A DNA stretch of 64,000 bases from an uncultured Eubacteriales bacterium (GCA_948468985.1 CAOKKG010000003.1:1-64000), one strand, 5' to 3'; positions 34,388-43,112 are shown, counted from the first letter of the stretch. Notes: generated by a model from the letters alone, not told the origin. Numbers and translations are program-made.

Positions 34388-35128
34388 ATGGCTAAGGTCT
34401 GGGCGCACCGGGGCGCGTCGAAATACGCCCCGGAAAACACGATGGCGGCCTTTGCCCTCGCGGCAGAGCAGGGCGCGTTTGGCATCGAGCTGGATGTGCA
34501 GCAGAGCCGCGACGGAGAGCTTGTCGTCTGTCACGATGATACGATCGACCGCACCTCGGACGGCACGGGGCGCGTCGGCGCGCTTTCCTATGCGGAGCTT
34601 TGTGCGCACAACTTCGCTGCGGGCAGGCAGGACGGCGTGTTCTACCGCATCCCGCGGCTTCGCGAAGTGCTCGACTTCGCGCGGGAGGCGGGGCTGCGCG
34701 TGAATGTGGAACTCAAACAGGACAGCCGCGCGCACGCGGACGGGCTGGAGGGCAAGGTCGTGGCCGCCGTGCGAGCGGCGAGGATGGAGGAGGCGGTGCG
34801 GTATTCCTCCTTCGACCACTATGCGCTGCGGCGGCTGCGGTTCTTTGCGCCGTTTGCCGAAACGGCCATTTTGTATGAGGCGGGGCTGTACGAGCCCTGG
34901 GCGTATGCCGCGACGCTGCGGGCGCAGGCGCTGCACCCGCACTATGCGACGCTGTTCGAGCCGCATATCGTCGAGCTTGCGCACAAGGCGGGGCTGGAGG
35001 TCTGCCCATGGACGGTGGACGACGAAAAAACGGTCGCGGCGCTCGGCCGGATGGGCGTGGACGGCGTCATCACCAACGACCCGGCGCGCACGCGGCGGGT
35101 GTTGGCGGCGGCGGATTGCCTCTATTAA
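34388..35128 (+). CDS. Glycerophosphodiester phosphodiesterase
   Basis: A 246-residue GDPD-family enzyme. AHRGASKYAPENTMAAF (residues 6-22) includes the catalytic His-Arg and Glu; GIELDVQQSRDGELVVCHDD (32-51) gives the metal-binding Glu, Asp and second catalytic His; VNVELKQ near 105 and the C-terminal CPWTVDDEK, GVDGVITNDP complete the fold. It cleaves glycerophosphodiesters to glycerol 3-phosphate and an alcohol. No signal peptide is present, so it is likely cytosolic (UgpQ type). Confidence 0.92.
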   Translation: MAKVWAHRGASKYAPENTMAAFALAAEQGAFGIELDVQQSRDGELVVCHDDTIDRTSDGTGRVGALSYAELCAHNFAAGRQDGVFYRIPRLREVLDFAREAGLRVNVELKQDSRAHADGLEGKVVAAVRAARMEEAVRYSSFDHYALRRLRFFAPFAETAILYEAGLYEPWAYAATLRAQALHPHYATLFEPHIVELAHKAGLEVCPWTVDDEKTVAALGRMGVDGVITNDPARTRRVLAAADCLY

Positions 35129-35149
35129 GGATATAAGGGAGGAAATGCA

Positions 35150-35719
35150 ATGATCCCAACAAGAGAACAGGCGTGGGGCATCCTCACGAAATATGTGACG
35201 ACAGATAGTCAGCGAAAGCACGGCATGGCGGTCGAGGCGGCCATGCGCTATTTCGCCCGCAAGGCGGGGCAGGACGAGGAGCTTTGGGGCGTCGTGGGGC
35301 TGCTGCACGATGTGGACTATGAGCTCTATCCGGAGGAGCACTGCCTCCGCGCACGGGAAATTCTGCAAAAGGAGGGCGTGGACGAGGGGGTCATCCACGC
35401 GGTGCAGAGCCACGGGTATGAGATCTGCTGCGACATCGCGCCGGAAAACGACATGGAGCGCACGCTGTTCGCGGTGGATGAGCTCACCGGGCTGGTGACG
35501 GCGGCGGCCATCCTGCGGCCCTCACACAGCGTGATGGACATGGAGGTCAAGTTCGTCAAAAAGAAGTTCAAGGACAGGCACTTTGCGGCGGGGTGCAATC
35601 GCGATGTCATCCGCCGCGGGGTAGAGCGCATGGGCATCTCGCTCGACGAGCTCATGGAGGGTGTGATCCTGGGTATGCGCGACGCAGCGGATGCGCTGGG
35701 CCTCGGGATGCAGGCATGA
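35150..35719 (+). CDS. HD domain hydrolase (HDIG type)
   Basis: A 189-residue HD-superfamily protein. His24 in RKHGMAVE, HD at LLHDVDYE near 52-59 and a third His near VIHAVQSHG provide the metal site. Family members are metal-dependent phosphohydrolases with varied or unknown substrates. A strong AAGGGAGGAAA site precedes the ATG. The stop overlaps the start of the APH(3')-like gene (ATGA). Confidence 0.87.
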   Translation: MIPTREQAWGILTKYVTTDSQRKHGMAVEAAMRYFARKAGQDEELWGVVGLLHDVDYELYPEEHCLRAREILQKEGVDEGVIHAVQSHGYEICCDIAPENDMERTLFAVDELTGLVTAAAILRPSHSVMDMEVKFVKKKFKDRHFAAGCNRDVIRRGVERMGISLDELMEGVILGMRDAADALGLGMQA

Positions 35720-36507
35720 CGCCGGAAAACGCTCTGCCGCCCGGCATCCGCCGGTCGCTTTCTGGCTGGGAGGCCGTGCCGGACACCGTCGGCCGGTCGC
35801 GGGCGGCGGTGTGCCGCTATACCCGCGGGGGCGAGACGCTCTTTTTGAAGGCAGAAACGGCCTCGGCGCAAAGCCGCACCGAGCGGGACATGCTTTTGTG
35901 GCTTTCCGGCAAAGTCCCGGTGCCGCGCGTCCTTGCGGCGGAGGAGGCGGCGGGCGTGCAATACCTGCTGCTCTCCGCCCTGCCCGGGCACATGGCCTGC
36001 GCGCCGGAAGCGCTCCGCGACCCCGTGGGGACGGCAAGGGCCCTGGCAGAAGGGCTTCGGATGCTTTGGGCAGTCCCAATCCGGGATTGCCCATCGGATC
36101 AGCGCCTCCCTAAGAAGCTCGCGGCAGGCATGGCACGGGCGCGCAGGGGGGTGGTGGACATGGACGATCTCGACCCCGACCACCGGCACTTCGCCTCGGC
36201 GGCAGCCATCGTGGCAGAGCTTGCCGCGCGCCAACCGGCGGAGGAGGAAGCGGTGCTCTCGCACGGCGATTACTGCCTGCCCAATGTGTTTTTGGCGGGT
36301 GGGCAAGTCGCGGGGTTCCTCGACCTCGGGCGGGCGGGCGTGGCTAGCCCGTGGCAGGACATTTCGCTGTGCGTGCGGTCGCTGCGGTACAATTTCGAAA
36401 CACTCCGGGGCGAATCCGCGCCAATCGACGCCTTTTTTTGTGCGCTCGGGCGGGAGCCTGACGGGGAACGAATCGAATATTACCGCCTGCTGGACGAGCT
36501 GTTCTAA
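35716..36507 (+). CDS. APH(3')-like aminoglycoside phosphotransferase
   Basis: A 263-residue kinase. The catalytic loop LSHGDYCLPNV near residues 183-193 and the following GFLDLGRAGVASPWQDISL near 202-220 are close to those of APH(3') enzymes, which phosphorylate the 3'-hydroxyl of kanamycin or neomycin with ATP. FLKAETASAQSRTERDM near 44-60 contains the nucleotide-binding lysine. Length is normal. It lies in an ordinary chromosomal setting, translationally coupled to an HD hydrolase, with no mobile element nearby, so it may be an intrinsic gene with a different natural substrate. Resistance activity is not shown. Confidence 0.85.
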   Translation: MTPENALPPGIRRSLSGWEAVPDTVGRSRAAVCRYTRGGETLFLKAETASAQSRTERDMLLWLSGKVPVPRVLAAEEAAGVQYLLLSALPGHMACAPEALRDPVGTARALAEGLRMLWAVPIRDCPSDQRLPKKLAAGMARARRGVVDMDDLDPDHRHFASAAAIVAELAARQPAEEEAVLSHGDYCLPNVFLAGGQVAGFLDLGRAGVASPWQDISLCVRSLRYNFETLRGESAPIDAFFCALGREPDGERIEYYRLLDELF

Positions 36508-36612
36508 GGCGGAGGGAGCATCTGCGTAGCGCGGCGGAAGGCTGCTTTCGCGTGGAACGCGGGGAAGCCTTCCCCGGAGGATCGGAACGGCGCGGCGGGC
36601 GGCACAAGCATG

Positions 36613-36631
36613 CTTCCGCCGGGTGCGGAAG
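36613..36631 (+). promoter_or_regulatory. Hairpin adjoining a ribosome binding site
   Basis: CTTCCGC (36613-36619) and GCGGAAG (36625-36631) form a 7-bp stem whose 3' arm touches the GGAGG site of the methyltransferase gene. A longer imperfect hairpin (GGAAGGC...GCCTTCC, 36536-36573) lies upstream. They could limit translation or transcription of the methyltransferase gene. Confidence 0.45.
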
Positions 36632-36640
36632 GAGGACGCG

Positions 36641-37264
36641 ATGAAGGAATATACAGTAGAAATCGAGGGCGTGCGCCTGCACCTGTGCGCGGCGGACACG
36701 CTCTTTTCGCCGGACGGATTGGACGAGGGCACGCGGCAGATGCTTCGTGCCGTGGAATGGTTCCCCGGGGCGGCGGTGCTCGACCTCGGGTGCGGGAATG
36801 GCGTGGTGGGCATCTATGCGGCGCTCCGCGTGGGTGAGGCGGGCGTGTGCCTTGGCGATGTGGACGCGGCGGCGGTCGCATGCGCGCGGCAAAATGCGGA
36901 GGCCAACGGCGTGGGCGGCGTGTGCATCCGGCAAAGCGACGGGCTGGACGCCTTTCCCGGGCAGCGCTTTGACAGGATCCTCTCGAACCCGCCCTATCAC
37001 GCGGATTTTTCCGTGCCCAAGAAATTTATCCGGCAGAGCTTTGCGGCGCTCCGCGTGGGCGGGCGGCTGTACATGGTCACCAAGCGGCGCGATTGGTACG
37101 AAAACCGCCTGCGGGCAACTTTCGGCGGCGTGCGCGTGACGGAGGCGGGCGGGTATTTCGTGTTCGTGGCGGAAAAGCGCGGCGACCGGCCGCCCACAAA
37201 GCAGAAGCCCGCGCCGCAGCTTTCCAAAAAGCTGGCGCGCAAATACGCCAAGGCGGGGAAGTAA
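36641..37264 (+). CDS. Class I SAM methyltransferase, RsmC/MTS type
   Basis: A 207-residue methyltransferase. VLDLGCGNGVVGIYA near residues 45-59 binds SAM, GDVDAAAVACARQNAE near 72-87 gives the acidic ribose contact, and DRILSNPPYH near 112-121 has the NPPY catalytic motif that targets an exocyclic amine, usually a guanine of rRNA (RsmC group) or a glutamine. The C-terminal tail is Lys-rich. GGAGG precedes the ATG at 36641. The exact substrate is inferred from the family only. Confidence 0.87.
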   Translation: MKEYTVEIEGVRLHLCAADTLFSPDGLDEGTRQMLRAVEWFPGAAVLDLGCGNGVVGIYAALRVGEAGVCLGDVDAAAVACARQNAEANGVGGVCIRQSDGLDAFPGQRFDRILSNPPYHADFSVPKKFIRQSFAALRVGGRLYMVTKRRDWYENRLRATFGGVRVTEAGGYFVFVAEKRGDRPPTKQKPAPQLSKKLARKYAKAGK

Positions 37265-37425
37265 GGGGCGCGACCGCGTCTATTTCCGCGCGCAATACGG
37301 CACGCGGGTGCCCAAATGGGGCGTCGCGTACCGCGTATACCGGCGGCAGGCGGCCGCAATGCTGGAAAAGGACCTCGCGACCGGGCAGGTGCGCGTGCGG
37401 TATACCTATGGAACGGAGGGGAGCT

Positions 37426-38355
37426 ATGCTGTTTTGGGAAACCTTGCAAAATTGGGCGGACTGGGGCCGCGTCTTTGCCGACTGGGCAGCCTTTGCGCCG
37501 CTCGTGCGGGAAATTTTCCGGCGAAGCGGCCTTCCGATGGGCGAAGTGCGCGCCCTCCCGCCGGGCACCAACGCCGTATTCCGCGTGGGCGACTTGGTCG
37601 TCAAGATCTATGCCCCGGCCGAGACGGGCGTGGGGCAGGAACTCGGGCGGGAAAGCGAGGTGCAGGCGATGCGCGCGGCCGCGGCCGTGGGTGTGCATAC
37701 GGCGGGCGTCGTGGCTGCGGGGGAGCTGGCGGACAGATATGCCTTTTCCTACCTCGTGACGCGGTTTGTGTCTGGCGCGGCGCTGGGCGATGTGGTGCGG
37801 GAAGGCTCTGCGGCGGAAAGGCGGGCGATCGGGCGAGAACTCGGAGAGATCACCCGTCGCCTGCACGGCGCGTCGCCAAACGCCTGCCCGGCCTGTGCGG
37901 TTGACCTCTTCGCGCGCAGCCAAGATAACCCGCGGTGGGACATGGTGCCGCCTGCGCTTGCGCGGGAGCTTCTTGCCCGGGCGAAAACCGTCTGGGCGCG
38001 GCGGGATCGGCGCGTGCTCGTGCATGCCGACCTCACGGGCGAAAATGTGCTGCGCCTGCCGTCGGGGGAATTCGCGGTGCTGGACTTCGGCGACGCGGTG
38101 CTCGCCCCGGCGTGTGTGGAGCTGCCCTCGCTCGTGCTGGAAGGCTTGGCGGCGGACGCCGACGCCGCGGCGGGGGTGTTCGGCGGCTGGGACGCCGCGG
38201 ACGCGGTGGAGGCGCTGCTGGACGGCCTGTCGCTGCACGACTTCGCGGGCAACCTCGTCCGCGATTTTTGCGCACGGCGCGGCCTTTCGCCGGAAGAGAC
38301 TGCGGCGGACGAGGCGGCGCTTGCCCGGATGCTTCGGCGGGCCTTGTTCGGGTAA
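37426..38355 (+). CDS. APH-fold phosphotransferase of unknown substrate
   Basis: A 309-residue protein with the aminoglycoside phosphotransferase/choline kinase fold. FRVGDLVVKIYAP near residues 52-64 carries the ATP-binding lysine, VLVHADLTGENVL near 201-213 the catalytic Asp and Asn, and FAVLDFGDAVLAP near 219-231 the metal-binding DFG-like Asp. It is not close to APH(3') and could be a fructosamine, choline or other small-molecule kinase. ACGGAGGGGA precedes the ATG. A 160-base stretch between the methyltransferase and this gene contains an open, protein-like frame without a clear start. Confidence 0.82.
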   Translation: MLFWETLQNWADWGRVFADWAAFAPLVREIFRRSGLPMGEVRALPPGTNAVFRVGDLVVKIYAPAETGVGQELGRESEVQAMRAAAAVGVHTAGVVAAGELADRYAFSYLVTRFVSGAALGDVVREGSAAERRAIGRELGEITRRLHGASPNACPACAVDLFARSQDNPRWDMVPPALARELLARAKTVWARRDRRVLVHADLTGENVLRLPSGEFAVLDFGDAVLAPACVELPSLVLEGLAADADAAAGVFGGWDAADAVEALLDGLSLHDFAGNLVRDFCARRGLSPEETAADEAALARMLRRALFG

Positions 38356-38562
38356 GGATTTTTTGCACGGCATGTGCTGTTCGTTGCATCCGCGGCGGGT
38401 GGTTTTTTTCGGTGCGATGGGTGCTCGGTCTTGCGCATGCATCTTTCCCTTGCGGGCAAAAGGGTGTATGATAGGGGGAGCAAAACGGCCCGGAGGCAGG
38501 CGCGGCATCAGGCGGCCTGCGCGCACCCAAAAGGCGGTTCGGGCGGAAAGGCGAAAAAGCTC

Positions 38563-39042
38563 ATGGCAAAAAAGCTGCAAAAGACCAATGCGATGCGCAT
38601 CCTGGATGCGAAAAAGATTGCCTATGCCGTGCTGGAATACCCGCACGGCGACACGGCGCTGCCGGGGGAGGAGGTCGCGCGCCTCGTGGGGCGGCCGCCG
38701 GAGGAGGTGTATAAGACGCTGGTCACGGCGGGCGGCGGCGGGCACTTTGTGTTCATCCTCCCCGTCGGGGCAGAGCTCGACCTCAAAAAGGCGGCCAAGG
38801 CCGCGGGCGTCAAGTCCGTCGCGATGGTGCATGTGGCGGAGCTGTTCGGCCTCACCGGCTATGTGCGCGGCGGCTGCACGGCGGTGGGCATGAAAAAGCC
38901 GTTTCCCGCCTTCCTCGACGAATCCGCCCGGGGGCGTGCGCGCATCCTTGTGAGCGGCGGGCGCATCGGGCTGCAAATGGAGCTCGCGCCGGACGACCTG
39001 CTCTCTGCCTGCGGCGGGGCCTACGCCGCGCTCACGCTATGA
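38563..39042 (+). CDS. ybaK: Cys-tRNA(Pro) deacylase (YbaK/EbsC family)
   Basis: A 159-residue YbaK/ProX-fold protein. KTNAMRILDAKKIAYAVLEYP (in two blocks, residues 7-27), VYKTLV near 51 with the conserved lysine, and FGLTGYVRGGCTAVGMKKPF near 100-119 match Cys-tRNA(Pro) deacylases, which remove mischarged cysteine from tRNA(Pro). Its stop overlaps the glycosylase start (ATGA). The frame extends upstream, but homology starts at the ATG at 38563. Confidence 0.92.
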   Translation: MAKKLQKTNAMRILDAKKIAYAVLEYPHGDTALPGEEVARLVGRPPEEVYKTLVTAGGGGHFVFILPVGAELDLKKAAKAAGVKSVAMVHVAELFGLTGYVRGGCTAVGMKKPFPAFLDESARGRARILVSGGRIGLQMELAPDDLLSACGGAYAALTL

Positions 39043-39743
39043 CCGGGCGCGCGGTCGTCACGCACTCCCTGCCGCCCGTGTGGGACGCGCACAGCCGCGT
39101 GCTCATCCTGGGCACGATGCCCTCGCCCGCCTCGCGCGCGCAGGGCTTTTACTATGGCCATCCGCAAAACCGCTTCTGGCGCGTCTTGGCGGCGGTGCTC
39201 GGCGAAGCGGACCCGGCGGCAGACCCGGCGGCGCGGCGCGAATTTGCGCTGCGGCACGGAATTGCACTTTTTGATGTGCTGCGCCGGTGCGAGATTGCGG
39301 GCGCGTCCGATGCGAGCATCCGCGCCGGGGAACCCAACGACTTTTCGGTCATCTTGGCCGGGGCGGACATCCGCGCCGTGTTCACGACGGGCAAGCGCGC
39401 TTTTGCGCTCTACGAACGGTTGTGCCTGCCCGCGACCGGGCGGCCGGCCGTCTGCCTTCCCTCGTCGAGCGCGGCCAATTGCCGCATGTCGCTTGGAGAA
39501 CTCGTCCGCGCGTATGCCCCGATCCGCGCTGTTGGGGAGGAAGCAGGAAGATTCTGCAAACGCCGCGCCTGCTGCTCCGCCCCTGGCGGGAGGAGGACGC
39601 GGAGGACATGTTTGAATACGCCCGCGACCCGCGCGTCGGCCCCAACGCGGGGTGGACGCCGCACAAGAGCCTTGCGGACACGCGCATCACCATCCGCGGA
39701 TTCCTCCACGACAAAAACTGTGACACGCGCGCCGTCGTGCTGA
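39039..39743 (+). CDS. Hypoxanthine-DNA glycosylase (UDG superfamily), abnormal C-terminal extension
   Basis: The first 169 residues match DNA-deoxyinosine glycosylases of the uracil-DNA glycosylase superfamily: SRVLILGTMPSPASRAQGFYYGHPQNRFW near residues 19-47, IALFDVLRRCEI near 74-85, and CLPSSSAANCRMSLGEL near 143-159. They remove deaminated bases from DNA. After residue 169 the frame runs for 65 Arg/Thr/Ser-rich codons that are out-of-frame GNAT sequence. One base (G instead of T at 39546) would create a TGA after residue 169, the normal family length. The extension is therefore probably the result of a lost stop codon. Confidence 0.83.
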   Translation: MTGRAVVTHSLPPVWDAHSRVLILGTMPSPASRAQGFYYGHPQNRFWRVLAAVLGEADPAADPAARREFALRHGIALFDVLRRCEIAGASDASIRAGEPNDFSVILAGADIRAVFTTGKRAFALYERLCLPATGRPAVCLPSSSAANCRMSLGELVRAYAPIRAVGEEAGRFCKRRACCSAPGGRRTRRTCLNTPATRASAPTRGGRRTRALRTRASPSADSSTTKTVTRAPSC

Positions 39744-40123
39744 AGAGCGAAAACCGTCCGATCGGGAGCATCGGCCTGCACCGGCGCAGCCCCCGCCGCC
39801 TCCGTCGCGGCCGGGAGGAGCGCGAGATCGGCTATGTCTTAAACCCCGCCTATTGGGGGCACGGCTATATCCCCGAGGCGGTGAATGCGGTGCTATACCA
39901 CGCCCTGTTCGAGTTGGGTGTGGATGTCGTGTGGTGCGGGCACTATGACTTCAACGACAATTCGCGCCGCGTCATCGAAAAATGCGGGTTTTCCTTTGTG
40001 TTCCGGCGGGAGGAGATGCTCTATCATATGGACGACCGGTTCTGCTATGCCTGCTACTATGCGATGGATCGGCGGCATTACCGGGCGATGCACCCGGAAC
40101 AGTTCCCGGACGCGCCTTTGTAA
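39545..40123 (+). pseudogene. GNAT acetyltransferase with apparently lost start codon
   Basis: The frame encodes a RimJ/RimL-type GNAT protein of about 192 residues: ILQTPRLLLRPWREEDAEDMFEY at the N-terminus (given in blocks), EIGYVLNPAYWGHGYIPEA near residues 96-114 with the acetyl-CoA loop, and NDNSRRVIEKCGF near 138-150. Homology begins right behind AGG at 39545, where ATG is expected, with GGGGAGGAAG in front. The same base would restore the stop of the glycosylase. Remaining options are the ATT at 39551, a leaky start, or the ATG at 39608, which would remove about 20 residues. The body of the gene is intact, so inactivation may be recent, or the base may be a sequencing error. Confidence 0.75.
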
Positions 40124-40151
40124 GCGAAGTGTAAACAACGCGCCGCTCACC

Positions 40152-40180
40152 TTGCGGGAAGCCCCCGGCCGTGCTACAAT
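40152..40180 (+). promoter_or_regulatory. Promoter of the DedA gene
   Basis: TTGCGG (40152-40157) and TACAAT (40175-40180) are 17 bases apart, with a TGC extension of the -10 element. Confidence 0.75.
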
Positions 40181-40228
40181 GGAAAAGTTGCAAAAACCGC
40201 ATGTATGCGGATGAGGGTGAGAAACGCT

Positions 40229-40873
40229 ATGACGGAATATATCACAAATGTCATCGAAAATTACGGCCTGATCGCGATTTTTCTCGTGATCGCGCTGGAA
40301 TACGCCTGCTTTCCCGTGCCGAGCGAATTGGTGCTGCCCCTCTCGGGCGCGGTTGCGGCGCAGGGCAAGTTCAACTTCCTCGCGGTGTACCTGCTGAGCA
40401 TTTTGGCGGGGCTCGTCGGTTCCTATATTTGCTATGCCATCGGGCGCTACGGCGGTGTGCCGCTGCTGCGCAAGATTGAGGCGCGCTTCCCCAAATTTGG
40501 CGGCGGCATCCTGATCGCCAAGGAAAAATTCGAAAAGTATTCGACGTTGTCCGTCGGGCTGTGCCGGGTCGTGCCGCTGTGCCGGACCTATATCTCCTTT
40601 GTCGCCGGGCTGGCGCAGCAAAACATCGCGCTGTTCAGCGCGGCGTCCGCGGTGGGCATCGGCGTGTGGAACGCCATCCTTGTGGGGCTGGGGTACCTGC
40701 TCTCGGCGAATTGGCAGATCGTCATGGTCTATTATAACAAGTATAAGGTGTTCATGCTGCTGGGTGCGGTGCTGGCCGTCGCGGCGTACATCCTGTTGAA
40801 GCGCTACCTCGACCGGCGCGAGGAGCAGGCGCTTGCGCGCGCCCGGCAGGCGGAGGAAGGCAAACGGGAATAA
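40229..40873 (+). CDS. DedA family membrane protein
   Basis: A 214-residue membrane protein with the DedA core: ALEYACFPVPSELVLPLSGAVAAQG (near residues 25-49, given as a continuous region of that length) and GLCRVVPLCRTYISFVAGLAQ near 111-131, containing the conserved arginines. Proteins of this family flip lipids such as undecaprenyl phosphate or phosphatidylethanolamine and support membrane homeostasis. The C-terminus is a charged cytosolic helix. The ATG at 40229 follows GAGGGTGAG. Confidence 0.9.
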   Translation: MTEYITNVIENYGLIAIFLVIALEYACFPVPSELVLPLSGAVAAQGKFNFLAVYLLSILAGLVGSYICYAIGRYGGVPLLRKIEARFPKFGGGILIAKEKFEKYSTLSVGLCRVVPLCRTYISFVAGLAQQNIALFSAASAVGIGVWNAILVGLGYLLSANWQIVMVYYNKYKVFMLLGAVLAVAAYILLKRYLDRREEQALARARQAEEGKRE

Positions 40874-40971
40874 TGCGGCGGCATTGCCGCAAAATCCACA
40901 CGAAGGATGGCGGCATACTGCAAAATTGGAACGGAGGGCGGCGGTTATGCCGCCGGATTTTTCGGAAACGC

Positions 40972-41014
40972 AAACACAGGCGTGCGCCACGGGTGCGCCG
41001 CCTGTGTTTTGTTG
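40972..41014 (+). terminator. Terminator after the DedA gene
   Basis: AAACACAGGCG (40972-40982) and CGCCTGTGTTT (40999-41009) form the stem, with an inner GCGCC/GGTGC pairing, followed by TTTTGTTGTT. A smaller GGCGG...CCGCC hairpin with T5 lies just before it. The region 41015-41312 contains no supported gene. Confidence 0.88.
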
Positions 41015-41312
41015 TTGGTTTCTATGATGTCGGATTGCTTTTTACGGAAGATGTTCCGTCTTTGTGAGAGGTCGTCTGCGCTAGGAAAAGGGCCACGGTG
41101 CTATGCGCTGCGAGATACACCACTACCGTGCAGCTCGCCTGTGCGGGAAGAGGGCGCGGACGCCCGCTTGCCGGGGTTTCCGACGGTTGTGCCTCTTCGG
41201 TCGGAAGGTGCGCTGCTCTCTTGAAAAGCCGCGGGAGCTTTGCTCATCCGTTTATCAGGCATTCTGCCGACGGAGCCCAAGCGTCCCTCTACTTGTCTTT
41301 TCCGTGGAAAAA

Positions 41313-42926
41313 TCACTGTGGCTTTTCGTCGGAGGGGACTGGGGCGCCGGCCGTCTTTCGTGCAGGTCGCTTGCCCGCCGCCCTCTTGCTCGTCCCTTCT
41401 TTTGCCGAAGCGTCCTGCTGCGCAGAGGCTCCTTGCGCCGGAGTGTGCCGGGCAGAACTTGTTTTCGCCTGCTGTGCCGGAACCTCGGCCGCCGAGGCAG
41501 AAACTCCGCCGCCTGCCTGGGAAGGTTCAGGGGGCCGCGCGGGGGTGCTTTTTGCCCTTGCGTCGGGTTTTTCCCTTGCCTGCGCCTCGCCTGTCCAGTC
41601 CTCCGCCCCCTTCGCGCCGTGCGCGCGCTTCCACGCCAAAATGTCCGCAAGCCGCGCCGCGAACCGCGCCTCCAACCCCTGCGTGGTCGGGTGGTAATAC
41701 CGCTTGCCGAGCTTGGAATCGGGCAGGCATTGCAGGTTGGTGAGCTTGTCCGCTGCGTCGTGCGCATATTGGTAACCTTTGCCGTAGTCCAGCTCGCGCA
41801 TGAGCCGAGTGGGCGCGTTGCGCAGGGCAAGCGGCACCGGGTCGGCCAGTTCCTGGAGCGCGTCGCCCTTGGCGCATTCATAACCCACATATAATGCATT
41901 GGATTTGGGCGCGAGCGACAGGTATACGACCGCCTGCGAGAGGTGCACCGCGCATTCCGGCATGCCCAAAAAATGGCACGCCTGATAGGCGGCGATGGCC
42001 TGCTCCAGCGCACGCGGGTCGGCTAGTCCGATGTCCTCGCTTGCAAAGCGCGTGACCCGTCGGGCGACATATAGCGGGTCCTCGCCCGCCTCCAGCATGC
42101 GCGCCAGCCAGTACAGCGCCGCGTCCGGGTCGGAATTGCGCATCGACTTGTGCAGGGCGGAGATCAGGTTGTAATGCTCCTCGCCGTTCTTGTCGTAGAG
42201 GAGTGACTTCTGCGAAATGCATTGCTCGATGCCCTCGCGGGTGACATGGATGGTGTCGCCCTCCATATCGCCGTTCAGCACGACCATTTCCAGCGTGGAC
42301 AGGGCGCTTCTTGCGTCGCCGTTTGCAAAATTGGCGATGAGGCGGAGTAGCTCCTCCGGCATGTCCACCTTGTAATGCCCAAAGCCACGCGGGTCGGACA
42401 GCGCGCGCGACAATAGCCCGGTTAGGTCGTCCACCGACAGCGGCTGTAATACGAACACCTTGCACCGCGAGAGCAGCGCGCCGTTGACCTCGAAGGACGG
42501 GTTTTCCGTCGTCGCGCCGATGAGCAGGATGCTCCCCTTCTCCACAAAGGGCAGAAAGGCGTCCTGCTGCGCCTTGTTGAAGCGGTGGATCTCGTCCACG
42601 AACAGGATGGTCTTTTCGCCAAAGCGGCGGTTGTCCTCCGCCTTCTGCATGACCTGCCGGATCTCCTTGATGCCGCTCGTTACGGCCGAAAAGTCGATGA
42701 ACGCGGACTTGGTCTGATGCGCGATGATGCGCGCGAGCGTCGTCTTGCCCACGCCCGGCGGCCCCCAGAAGATCATGGAGGAAATGCGGTCGTTTTCGAT
42801 GAGGCGGCGCAGCACTTTGCCTTCGCCGAGCAGGTGCTTCTGCCCGGCAAATTCGTCGAGCGTCGTGGGGCGCAGCCGCGCGGCCAGGGGCTGTGTCTCG
42901 TCGGTTTCAAAAAATGTCTGCTGCAT
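41313..42926 (-). CDS. rarA: Replication-associated recombination protein A, with low-complexity tail
   Basis: A 537-residue AAA+ ATPase (MgsA/RarA). PLAARLRPTTLDEFAGQKHLL at the N-terminus, Walker A GPPGVGKTT near residues 56-64, Walker B ILFVDEIHRFN near 106-116, sensor GATTENPSFE near 139-148 and the clamp-loader-like C-terminal domain ending at FAARLADILAWKRAHG near 430 are all intact. RarA acts at stalled replication forks. The last 105 residues are an Ala/Ser/Pro/Lys-rich tail not present in typical family members, whose length is about 430-440. The gene starts at ATG 42926 with GGAGGAAG in front. Confidence 0.93.
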   Translation of the reverse strand: MQQTFFETDETQPLAARLRPTTLDEFAGQKHLLGEGKVLRRLIENDRISSMIFWGPPGVGKTTLARIIAHQTKSAFIDFSAVTSGIKEIRQVMQKAEDNRRFGEKTILFVDEIHRFNKAQQDAFLPFVEKGSILLIGATTENPSFEVNGALLSRCKVFVLQPLSVDDLTGLLSRALSDPRGFGHYKVDMPEELLRLIANFANGDARSALSTLEMVVLNGDMEGDTIHVTREGIEQCISQKSLLYDKNGEEHYNLISALHKSMRNSDPDAALYWLARMLEAGEDPLYVARRVTRFASEDIGLADPRALEQAIAAYQACHFLGMPECAVHLSQAVVYLSLAPKSNALYVGYECAKGDALQELADPVPLALRNAPTRLMRELDYGKGYQYAHDAADKLTNLQCLPDSKLGKRYYHPTTQGLEARFAARLADILAWKRAHGAKGAEDWTGEAQAREKPDARAKSTPARPPEPSQAGGGVSASAAEVPAQQAKTSSARHTPAQGASAQQDASAKEGTSKRAAGKRPARKTAGAPVPSDEKPQ

Positions 42927-43090
42927 ATCTCTTCCTCCTATCCGCTATTATAGGCGGATTTTTCCGCGCTCGCAAGAGATTGTGCCGGCATGACCGGCCC
43001 CCGTGTGCGCCGTTGCTGCGGGGAGGGACGGCCCCCGCCCCGGCTGGGCCATCGGGAGGGGAGGCGCTGCCATAAAGCATACCCCCATCC

Positions 43091-43109
43091 GCAAGGAATC
43101 GCTCCTTGC
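43091..43109. repeat. 7-bp inverted repeat upstream of pepD
   Basis: GCAAGGA (43091-43097) and TCCTTGC (43103-43109) are separated by five bases, directly in front of the larger inverted repeat. Confidence 0.5.
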
Positions 43110-43112
43110 AAA

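Noticed and set aside
37265-37425. Protein-like frame between the methyltransferase and the APH-fold kinase (contains VPKWGVAYRVYRRQ)
   Set aside because: It looks like real protein but has no start codon with a ribosome binding site, and it continues only as a shifted reading of the kinase gene. Possibly a gene remnant; not supported as a gene.
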